This document shows, piece by piece, positions 5,927 to 11,693 of a DNA stretch of 11,693 bases. Both the position numbers and the translations under genes were made by a program. Position 1 is the stretch's first letter, and each line of letters begins with the position of its first letter. Under the pieces are notes generated by a model that saw only the letters and a program-made list of their open reading frames with translations, was not told the DNA's origin and did not search any database. Origin of the DNA: Ruminococcaceae bacterium UBA6855 (GTDB lineage: Bacteria; Bacillota; Clostridia; Oscillospirales; Acutalibacteraceae); contig DKDF01000105.1 in assembly GCA_002451755.1 (NCBI GenBank), positions 1 through 11,693 on the forward strand, written 5' to 3'.

Positions 5927-7306
5927 TCAGTCGAGTCTCTCAATCTTGTATGTGAAAGTGTTCTTCTTTCTCTCGTCGCGCTTGTCGAAGAAAGCTTCCG
6001 CCTGAGTCGGGAAAGCGATATAGGAGAGAACATCCTCGTCGCAGGTCGCTCTGTTGCCGAGATACTCTCTCGCGGCGGGGAGACCGGGCTCAAGCAGGTC
6101 GGCGTAGCGGCAGGTTATCGGCTTCTCGTCGCCGAGGACTTTCTTCTGGAGCTCCTCGTTTATCTTGCCGGGAGCCTTGCCGTATTCGCCCTTGATATAG
6201 TTCTTGACTTCCTTGGAGATGTTCTTGTATCTCTCGCCGGCGAGCACGTTTGCGGTCGCCTGAACGCCGACCATCTGGCTCATCGGGGTGACAAGCGGAG
6301 GATAACCGAGGTCTTCGCGGACTCTCGGAGTCTCTGCGAGAACTTCGTCGAGCTTGTCGAGCTTGTTCTGAGCGGTGAGCTGAGCGACAAGGTTCGAAAG
6401 CATTCCGCCGGGGATCTGATAGTTGAGCGCGTCGGTCTGAGTGGTCAGCACGACGGGGTTGAGCAGACCGCTCTTGAGCGCGTCGTTGCGGACGGGCTTG
6501 AAGAAATCGTTTATCTTCTTGAGCTGCGCCATATCGAGCGGAACTTCGTAGCCCTCTTTCTGGAGGATATAAGCCATGGTCTCTGTGGGCGGCTGAGAGG
6601 TGCCGTTGGAGAAGCAGGAGATAGCGGTGTCGATAACATCCGCACCGGCTTCAACAGCCTTCTGCAGCGTTACAGGGCCGAGACCCGTGGTCGAGTGGGT
6701 GTGGACGATAACGGGGAGGCTGATGTTCTCCTTTATGCCCTTGACAAGATCATATGCTGTCTGGGGATCCATGATGCCCGCCATGTCCTTGATGCACACG
6801 GACTGAACGCCCATGCTCTCAAGATCCTTTGCAAGCTTGATGTAGCTCTCGATGTTGTGGATGGGGCTCGTGGTGTAGCAGATTGTGCCAGATGCGTGAG
6901 CGCCGCACTTGATAGTCTCGTCGACAGCGGTCTCGATGTTTCTCAGGTCGTTGAGCGCATCGAATATACGGATGATGTCGATGCCGTTTTCAACGCTCTT
7001 TCTGACGAAAAGGCGAACGACATCGTCGGGATAATGCTTGTAGCCCAGAAGGTTCTGACCTCTGAGGAGCATCTGCAGCTTGGTGTTCGGGCACGCCTTG
7101 CGGATCTTGCGCAGGCGCTCCCACGGATCTTCGTTGAGATAGCGCAGGCAGGAGTCGAACGTAGCGCCGCCCCAGCACTCGAGCGAATAGTAGCCCGCCT
7201 TGTCAAGCTCGGGCAGTATTGCCTCGAAATCCTCATAGGGCATACGGGTCGCGATAAGCGACTGGTTTGCATCTCTGAGGACAGTCTCAGTGAAATTTAC
7301 TTTCAT
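5927..7306 (-). CDS. oadA: Oxaloacetate decarboxylase alpha subunit, carboxyltransferase only
   Basis: This subunit transfers the carboxyl group of oxaloacetate to biotin, giving pyruvate. The 459 residues cover only the TIM-barrel carboxyltransferase and its following region, shorter than the roughly 590 of OadA proteins that carry a fused biotin domain; that domain is the separate gene at 5094-5480. Seen residues: RDANQS (11-16) with metal-ligand Asp12, the lysine of CIKDMAG (K173), and VHTHST with His202 and His204, which fit the metal and carboxybiotin sites of the family. This barrel belongs to the pyruvate carboxylase/transcarboxylase 5S/OadA group, not the acyl-CoA type, so oxaloacetate (or pyruvate in reverse) is the likely substrate. 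AAAGGAG (7317-7323) is ten bases from the ATG. It begins 39 bases after glyS. A pyruvate carboxylase subunit B role is the main alternative, made less likely by oadB and oadG beside it. Confidence 0.93.
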   Translation of the reverse strand: MKVNFTETVLRDANQSLIATRMPYEDFEAILPELDKAGYYSLECWGGATFDSCLRYLNEDPWERLRKIRKACPNTKLQMLLRGQNLLGYKHYPDDVVRLFVRKSVENGIDIIRIFDALNDLRNIETAVDETIKCGAHASGTICYTTSPIHNIESYIKLAKDLESMGVQSVCIKDMAGIMDPQTAYDLVKGIKENISLPVIVHTHSTTGLGPVTLQKAVEAGADVIDTAISCFSNGTSQPPTETMAYILQKEGYEVPLDMAQLKKINDFFKPVRNDALKSGLLNPVVLTTQTDALNYQIPGGMLSNLVAQLTAQNKLDKLDEVLAETPRVREDLGYPPLVTPMSQMVGVQATANVLAGERYKNISKEVKNYIKGEYGKAPGKINEELQKKVLGDEKPITCRYADLLEPGLPAAREYLGNRATCDEDVLSYIAFPTQAEAFFDKRDERKKNTFTYKIERLD

Positions 7307-7345
7307 ATATTTCGCTCTCCTTTGGATTTTATAAACTTATTTGAA

Positions 7346-8728
7346 TCAGAACTCGATGCGCGAAGCGATGTAGCTTTCGAGCTCGTCTATAGCGATACGC
7401 TCCTGCTTCATCGTGTCGCGGTCGCGCACTGTCACGCAGTGATCATCGACGGAGTCGAAGTCATAGGTGATGCACAGCGGAGTACCGATCTCGTCCTGGC
7501 GGCGATAACGCTTGCCGATGGAGCCGGTCTCGTCGAAATCGACCATGAACTTGCGGCTCAGGTCGTCGCAGATCTTTACAGCCTCTTCCGAAAGCTTCTT
7601 AGAGAGGGGAAGCACGGCGGCCTTGTAGGGCGCGACGACGGGGGAGAGATGGAGCACCACGCGGGTGTCGTTCTTCTCTGCGTCGATAACTTCCTCGTCA
7701 TATGCTTCGCAGAGCAGCGCGAGTACGGTTCTGTCGAGTCCGTAGGTGGACTCTATAATATAGGGAATGAACTTCTCGTTTGTCTCGGGGTCGAGATAGT
7801 CCATCTTCTGACCGCTGTATTCCTGATGTCTCGTCAGGTCGAAGTCCGTTCTGTTGTGGGTGCCGTTTATCTCGCCCCAGCCGAACGGGAAGAGGAACTC
7901 GATGTCGCACGCGGCTTTCGCGTAGTGAGCGAGCTTCTCGTGATCGTGGAAGCGAAGATGCTCGGGAGCTATGCCGAGATCCTCGAAGTATTTTCTGCCG
8001 AACTGCTTGAAGTAGTCGTAGAGCTCATTGTCCGAACCCTTCTTGCAGAAGGTCTGGAACTCCATCTGCTCGAACTCTATCGTTCTGAAGGTGAAGTTGC
8101 CGGGGGTTATCTCGTTTCTGAACGCCTTGCCGATCTGACCGATGCTGAAGGGCAGCTTCGCTCTCATCGAACGCTGGACGTTGAGGAAGTTTACATATTC
8201 ACCCTGCGCGTTTTCGGGGCGCAGATAGATAACGCTCTTTGCGTCGTTGGTGACTCCGCGGTAGGTCTGGAACATGAGGTTGAACTCTCTTATGTCCGTG
8301 AAATTGTGCTTGCCGCAGTGGGGGCAGGGGATCGAATGAGCCTTGATGTACTCAAACATCTCCTCTTTCGTCATCTTGTCGGGGTGCGCGTTGGGATCGA
8401 AGTTCTCGATGAGCGTGTCCGCTCTGTGGCGCATCTTGCACTCCTTGCAGTCGAGAAGCGGATCGGAGAAGCTGGCGATGTGACCGCTTGCCTCCCAGAC
8501 TCTCGGATGCATGAGAATGTCTGCGTCAACCTCGTAGCTGTTTCTGCGCTCCTGAATGAATCTCTTGCGCCAGGTGTCCTTGACATTGTTCTTCATTCTT
8601 GCGCCGAGCGGGCCGTAATCCCAGGTGTTCGCAAGTCCGCCGTAGATGTCGCTGCCGGCGAAAATGAAGCCTCTGTTTTTACACAGAGCGACGATTTTTT
8701 CCATTGTTTTTTCGGTATTATTTAGCAT
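7346..8728 (-). CDS. glyS: Glycine--tRNA ligase, single-chain (eukaryote-type) form
   Basis: This cytoplasmic class II synthetase charges tRNA-Gly. The 460 residues match the homodimeric GlyRS of many Gram-positive bacteria, archaea and eukaryotes rather than the two-subunit GlyQ/GlyS type. Visible parts are GSDIYGGLANTWDYGPLG near the start (25-42), Cys pairs CKEC (94-97) and CPHC (135-138) that could bind zinc, YLRPENAQG (168-176), motif 2 around FRNEITPGNF (203-212), and motif 3 IESTYGLDR (325-333). A C-terminal anticodon-binding domain follows from about 362. AGGGGAG (8738-8744) is nine bases from the ATG; a second in-frame Met at residue 9 has no such site. A promoter lies at 8762-8790. 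No T-box leader is visible, and the predicted leader is too short to hold one. It is the first gene of the glyS-oad unit. Confidence 0.96.
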   Translation of the reverse strand: MLNNTEKTMEKIVALCKNRGFIFAGSDIYGGLANTWDYGPLGARMKNNVKDTWRKRFIQERRNSYEVDADILMHPRVWEASGHIASFSDPLLDCKECKMRHRADTLIENFDPNAHPDKMTKEEMFEYIKAHSIPCPHCGKHNFTDIREFNLMFQTYRGVTNDAKSVIYLRPENAQGEYVNFLNVQRSMRAKLPFSIGQIGKAFRNEITPGNFTFRTIEFEQMEFQTFCKKGSDNELYDYFKQFGRKYFEDLGIAPEHLRFHDHEKLAHYAKAACDIEFLFPFGWGEINGTHNRTDFDLTRHQEYSGQKMDYLDPETNEKFIPYIIESTYGLDRTVLALLCEAYDEEVIDAEKNDTRVVLHLSPVVAPYKAAVLPLSKKLSEEAVKICDDLSRKFMVDFDETGSIGKRYRRQDEIGTPLCITYDFDSVDDHCVTVRDRDTMKQERIAIDELESYIASRIEF

Positions 8729-8761
8729 AAGCGCTTACTCCCCTATTATTCATTGTAGCCT

Positions 8762-8790
8762 ATAATAATCTAAAAAATGCCAAAAGTCAA
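8762..8790 (-). promoter_or_regulatory. Promoter of glyS and the oad genes
   Basis: On the minus strand TTGACT (8790-8785) is followed after 17 bases by TATTAT (8767-8762). Start of transcription is expected near 8755, giving a leader of about 27 bases containing AGGGGAG. The layout (TTGACT, 17 bases) is the same as for rarA. It is the only strong promoter I could see upstream of the five-gene unit. Confidence 0.7.
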
Positions 8791-8805
8791 GGCGCGTAAA
8801 AGAGA

Positions 8806-8903
8806 TTTTGAGCCCTTGTCCGCCCGCCTTTTTGTGCGCTTTTTCGGGTATGTGTTTTTGTCTGTGCATTTTGCCGAAAATAATGCTGCGAAAGGGCTCA
8901 AAA
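8806..8903. repeat. Long-range perfect 12-base inverted repeat
   Basis: TTTTGAGCCCTT (8806-8817) and AAGGGCTCAAAA (8892-8903) are exact reverse complements, 74 bases apart, inside the intergenic stretch 8729-9097. A smaller pair, GCATT/AATGC (8857-8861 and 8881-8885 by eye, uncertain by a base), lies within. The element is upstream of both divergent promoters, so neither predicted mRNA contains it. It could be a DNA site, the stem of an unannotated small RNA, or a remnant. The remainder of the gap is AT-rich with nothing else recognisable. Confidence 0.5.
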
Positions 8904-8983
8904 ACATAAACAGTAACGAAATATCGATATAAAAAGCACAATAAAAACTTTTTCGTCAAAGCTGCTTTAAAAAATATTTTTTT

Positions 8984-9001
8984 GCCCGTTCGGGGCTTTT
9001 T
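8984..9001 (+). terminator. Weak terminator-like hairpin upstream of the symporter
   Basis: GCCC (8984-8987) and GGGC (8993-8996) can pair around a five-base loop and are followed by five T (8997-9001). A T run also precedes the stem. The stem is short, and there is no known plus-strand gene upstream for it to terminate, so this is only a possible site. Confidence 0.25.
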
Positions 9002-9011
9002 CAACACCGTA

Positions 9012-9039
9012 TTGACAAATCCGTGTTTTAATGTAAAAT
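9012..9039 (+). promoter_or_regulatory. Promoter of the symporter-lepA unit
   Basis: Consensus TTGACA (9012-9017) is followed after 16 bases by TAAAAT (9034-9039). Transcription would begin around 9046-9048, too close to the ATG at 9056 for a ribosome site to fit but well placed for the GTG at 9098. A TATAAT also occurs at 9052-9057 but lacks a good -35 box. Confidence 0.6.
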
Positions 9040-9057
9040 TATAGTATTATCTATAAT
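9038..9057. promoter_or_regulatory. Operator-like dyad over the symporter transcription start
   Basis: ATTATAG (9038-9044) and CTATAAT (9051-9057) are perfect inverted copies with a six-base spacer, 20 bases in total. The dyad overlaps the end of the -10 box and the predicted start of transcription, where a repressor would block initiation. The sequence is all A/T apart from one G/C pair, so chance is possible. No regulator gene is in the window. Confidence 0.35.
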
Positions 9058-9084
9058 GGGTAGATATTTGAGAAAACAATGCAA

Positions 9085-9091
9085 AGAGGGG
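9085..9091 (+). promoter_or_regulatory. Ribosome binding site deciding the symporter GTG start
   Basis: AGAGGGG ends six bases before the GTG at 9098. The longer in-frame ATG at 9056 has only AT-rich promoter sequence before it and no ribosome site. Confidence 0.65.
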
Positions 9092-9097
9092 AAGACT

Positions 9098-10633
9098 GTG
9101 GCAAGACAGGAATCAAAAGTTTCGTCATTCTTTCAGAAGATAGGTCCGATGGTGGGCTACAATGCCGCGAGCATACTTTTCGGCGGCGGCGGATACATCA
9201 TCTCGCTCTATTTTCTGTCGTTTTTGACCGAGGTCGAGAAGCTCAGCGTCGATCAGGCGGGTATGGTTATCGCCATGGCTCATATCTGGGACGCCGTCAC
9301 CGACCCCGTCATGGGTATTATAACCGACCGCACGCGCTCGAAATACGGAAGACACAGAAGATATCTGCTCTGGGGCGTTATTCCGATAGCCGTCTCGTAT
9401 TTCTGCCTGTGGAACTCGTTCGGCATCTCCGCGACCGGCAACAAGACCGCGACGATGCTCTACTACATGCTCGCGTATATGCTCTATAACACGGCGCTGA
9501 CTCTCGTCACCGTGCCGCATGTTGCGATGCTGCCCGTTATCGCGCCCGATTATTCCCTGCGCACTCAGTATAACTCCGTGCAGTATATAATGAACTCCGT
9601 CGGCATGGTCTCGTCGTTCCTGCTCGTGTCGCTGTCGCTCGGCTTTACGAACATGGAGATGACCGCCGCGTCAAGACCGAAATTCATGTTCTTCGGCGCA
9701 GTGTTGTGCCTGTGGTTCTCGCTGCCGCTGCTCGTGACTTTCAAATGCACGAAAGAGCCGAGCTCGCTCGACATGAAGCTGCCGCCTTTCAATGCGACGA
9801 TGCTCCTCGAAGAGTACAAGCAGGTTTTCCGCAACAAGGCGTTCAGACGCTATTTTGTCCTGAGCTCGATGTACACCATGGCAAAGGGATTCTATGCGAA
9901 CTCCAACCAGTATTTCATCAAATACAGTGCCCAGCGCTTCGGCTATTTCAACACCCTGCAAACAATTGCGGGTGCGGCTGAGGCATCCGGCTTCCCCGTC
10001 AACTACCTGCTGACGATGAAAAAGGGCAAGCAGCTGTGCGGAAAGCTCCTGACTCCGCTCATGGCGGCAGGACTTATCATGAACCTGTTTATCGGCAAGA
10101 GCACTCCGCTCTGGGTCGTCATTGTTTCGATAATCCTCTATAACTTCGGCTTCTCCGGTCCCGGCTTCACCGCCACAAATATCCAGCCCGATGTCACGGA
10201 TGTTGACGAGATGATAACCGGACGCCGCCGCGAGGGCGTTATCTCGACTTTCAACACGCTTATTAAAAAGACCATAAACGGTCTTATGAGCGCGTTCACC
10301 GGATTTATTCTCAAAGGCTTCGGCTTCCGTACCGGCGCAGAGGGCGCGAACGCCCTTGAACAGACCGCCAAGGGTATATTCGGACTGAAGGTGACCTACT
10401 GCATCCTGCCGCTCATCTTCGTCGGTCTCGTCTATGTCTGCGTGTTCACTTATAAGATGACCCGCGAGGATCACAAGATGATAACCGAGGCTATAAAAGA
10501 GAAGAAAGAGACCGGCAAGTGCTCGCTGACCCCCGAGCAGATGAAGCGCTGCGAGGAGATAGCGGGTCAGAGCTTCGGCGATATGTGGATCGGCAAACCC
10601 TCCGCAGAGACCCTTGTGACCGAGCTTGACTAA
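9098..10633 (+). CDS. Sugar:cation symporter of the GPH (MelB-like) family
   Basis: This is a 12-helix-type permease of the glycoside-pentoside-hexuronide:cation group within the major facilitator superfamily, expected to import a sugar or glycoside with Na+ or H+. I start it at GTG 9098 (511 residues), because AGAGGGG stands six bases upstream. The ATG at 9056 overlaps the promoter region and would add 14 basic, poorly supported residues. The key signature is IWDAVTDPVMGIITDRTRSK (63-82): its Asp65 and Asp69 correspond to the cation-site aspartates D55 and D59 of MelB, and RSKYGRHRR follows as the typical loop 2-3 motif. A hydrophilic C-terminal tail of about 50 residues closes the protein. 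The gene precedes lepA by 24 bases. No sugar enzyme or regulator is adjacent, so the substrate cannot be told. Confidence 0.88.
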   Translation: MARQESKVSSFFQKIGPMVGYNAASILFGGGGYIISLYFLSFLTEVEKLSVDQAGMVIAMAHIWDAVTDPVMGIITDRTRSKYGRHRRYLLWGVIPIAVSYFCLWNSFGISATGNKTATMLYYMLAYMLYNTALTLVTVPHVAMLPVIAPDYSLRTQYNSVQYIMNSVGMVSSFLLVSLSLGFTNMEMTAASRPKFMFFGAVLCLWFSLPLLVTFKCTKEPSSLDMKLPPFNATMLLEEYKQVFRNKAFRRYFVLSSMYTMAKGFYANSNQYFIKYSAQRFGYFNTLQTIAGAAEASGFPVNYLLTMKKGKQLCGKLLTPLMAAGLIMNLFIGKSTPLWVVIVSIILYNFGFSGPGFTATNIQPDVTDVDEMITGRRREGVISTFNTLIKKTINGLMSAFTGFILKGFGFRTGAEGANALEQTAKGIFGLKVTYCILPLIFVGLVYVCVFTYKMTREDHKMITEAIKEKKETGKCSLTPEQMKRCEEIAGQSFGDMWIGKPSAETLVTELD

Positions 10634-10643
10634 AAGACCCACG

Positions 10644-10649
10644 AAAGGA
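10644..10649 (+). promoter_or_regulatory. Ribosome binding site for the lepA TTG start
   Basis: AAAGGA lies eight bases before the TTG at 10658. No ATG lies in frame before the P-loop, which would be lost if the first internal ATG were used, so this site and the TTG fix the start. Confidence 0.75.
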
Positions 10650-10657
10650 TCAATAAA

Positions 10658-11693
10658 TTGTCTACCAAGAAAGAAAACATCAGAAATTTCAGCATCATAG
10701 CGCATATCGACCACGGCAAATCGACCCTCGCGGACAGGCTCCTCGAGCTCACCGACTCCGTGGCGAAGCGCGATATGACCGCTCAGATACTTGATAACAT
10801 GGATCTTGAGCGCGAGCGCGGAATCACGATAAAGGCGCACGCGGTCAAAATGGACTATGCCGCGAGCGACGGCGAGGTCTATGAACTGAATCTTATAGAC
10901 ACTCCCGGTCATGTCGACTTCAACTATGAAGTTTCGCGTTCCCTTGCCGCCTGTGAGGGTGCGGTGCTCATAATCGACGCGTCGCAGGGAATCGAAGCAC
11001 AGACGCTCGCGAACACGTATTTGGCGCTTGACCACGACCTTGAGATAGTCCCTGTTATCAATAAAATAGACCTGCCCGCCGCCGACCCCGACAGAGTTGC
11101 TTCCGAGGTCGAGGAGGTCATAGGTCTCGATTGCTCGAATGCTCCGCGCGTCTCGGCAAAGACGGGCGAGAATGTCGAAGAGGTTCTCGAACGCATCGTT
11201 CTCGATATCCCCGCACCTGTGACCGATGACAACGCTCCGCTCAGAGCGCTCATATTCGACTCGGTCTATGACAGCTACAAGGGCGTTATCGTCTATGTCA
11301 GAATAAAAGAGGGCAAGATAAAGCCAGGCGACACCATGCGCATGATGGCGACCGGCGCACAGTTCACGGTCGTTGAAGTCGGCTATATGCGCGCCACGAG
11401 CATGGAGCCCGCCGATGAACTGACCTCCGGCGAGGTCGGCTATATCACCGCCTCGATAAAGACCGTCAGCGACGCCCGCGTCGGCGATACCGTAACGACT
11501 GCGGAGAATCCCGCAAAAGAGCCGCTCGCAGGCTACCGCAAGGTAAACCCGATGGTTTTCTGCGGCGTCTATCCCGCCGACGGCGCGGACTACGAAAATC
11601 TGCGCGACGCGCTCGAAAAGCTCAAGCTCAACGACGCGTCCATGTCCTACACACAGGAAAACTCGATTGCCCTCGGCTTCGGCTTCCGCTGCG
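10658..11693 (+). CDS. lepA: Elongation factor 4 (LepA), 5' part cut by window end
   Basis: LepA is a ribosome-associated translational GTPase thought to act on stalled or mistranslocated ribosomes and on 30S assembly. The window holds 345 complete codons of a protein that is normally about 600 residues; there is no stop before the end. It starts at TTG. The N-terminus reads MSTKKENIRNFSIIAHIDHG, with the P-loop AHIDHGKST (15-23), the switch-I ERERGITIKA region (51-60), DTPGH (81-85) and NKID (135-138) in the expected order and spacing. Domain II follows from about residue 185. GITIKA with a lysine is typical of LepA rather than EF-G. It is 24 bases behind the symporter, so it is probably read from the same promoter; no separate promoter was seen in the short gap. 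In many Firmicutes lepA is followed by hemN or hrcA, which cannot be checked here. Confidence 0.96.
   Translation, partial: MSTKKENIRNFSIIAHIDHGKSTLADRLLELTDSVAKRDMTAQILDNMDLERERGITIKAHAVKMDYAASDGEVYELNLIDTPGHVDFNYEVSRSLAACEGAVLIIDASQGIEAQTLANTYLALDHDLEIVPVINKIDLPAADPDRVASEVEEVIGLDCSNAPRVSAKTGENVEEVLERIVLDIPAPVTDDNAPLRALIFDSVYDSYKGVIVYVRIKEGKIKPGDTMRMMATGAQFTVVEVGYMRATSMEPADELTSGEVGYITASIKTVSDARVGDTVTTAENPAKEPLAGYRKVNPMVFCGVYPADGADYENLRDALEKLKLNDASMSYTQENSIALGFGFRC

Noticed and set aside
5879..8725. A 948-codon open frame on the plus strand across oadG's start, oadA and glyS
   Set aside because: Its codons are exactly opposite those of oadA and glyS, which share a frame. It stays open because those genes avoid TTA, CTA and TCA codons. 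The genes beneath carry clear family motifs, while the antisense protein has no recognisable domain or suitable start context.
8750..9007. An 85-codon minus-strand frame in the glyS-symporter gap
   Set aside because: It starts at a GTG with no ribosome site, runs through both the inverted repeat and the glyS promoter, and has a composition typical of translated AT-rich intergenic DNA.
8729..9097. A T-box or other known riboswitch leader for glyS
   Set aside because: No T-box core (AGGGTGGNACCGCG-like) or antiterminator/terminator pair is present, and the predicted transcript starts only about 27 bases before the start codon.
9671..11035. A 454-codon open frame on the minus strand across the symporter and lepA
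   Set aside because: It is antisense to two firmly identified genes and results from the same codon bias; no ribosome site or domain was seen.
1..11693. CRISPR arrays, tRNA or rRNA genes, transposases, phage genes, defence systems
   Set aside because: Both strands were read for these; no regular spaced repeats, cloverleaf-like sequence, or mobile-element protein was found.

Overview
The window looks like chromosomal DNA from an anaerobic Firmicute, probably a gut clostridium of the Oscillospirales/Ruminococcaceae kind. This rests on AGGAGG-type ribosome binding sites before nearly every gene, sigma-A-like promoters with 16-17 base spacers, a single-chain eukaryote-type glycyl-tRNA synthetase, and a sodium-pumping decarboxylase whose alpha subunit and biotin carrier are separate genes. 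The taxonomic placement is inference. No CRISPR array, tRNA, rRNA, insertion sequence or phage gene was seen.

Layout. 44-1321 (-) is rarA, with its own near-consensus promoter. 1512-1991 (+) is a small four-helix membrane protein of unknown function with its own promoter. A bidirectional terminator at 2002-2049 separates it from two convergent minus-strand genes, 2703-3701 (secreted protein) and 2086-2685 (membrane-anchored protein). These two form a small transcription unit with its own promoter at 3760-3788. The secreted-protein gene is visibly richer in A+T than its surroundings and is the least familiar part of the window. From about 8790 down to the terminator at 3841-3883, one minus-strand unit appears to carry glyS, oadA (carboxyltransferase), oadG (gamma), a biotin carrier and oadB (membrane beta subunit), with gaps of only 12-39 bases. 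A 369-base stretch between the glyS and transporter start codons (8729-9097) holds the glyS promoter, a perfect 12-base inverted repeat with 74-base spacing, and the promoter and operator-like dyad of the rightward genes. These are a MelB-type sugar/cation symporter (9098-10633) and lepA (from a TTG at 10658, cut off by the window end).

How the genes fit together. The Oad cluster should decarboxylate oxaloacetate to pyruvate and export Na+. The divergent symporter keeps the paired aspartates that bind the coupling cation in MelB, so it could spend that gradient on sugar uptake. GlyS, LepA and RarA are housekeeping translation and replication-stress proteins. No clear new multi-gene system is visible. 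The best candidates for a second look are the AT-rich secreted/anchored pair lying between two copies of one terminator hairpin family, the long-range inverted repeat upstream of glyS, and the joining of glyS to the sodium pump genes.
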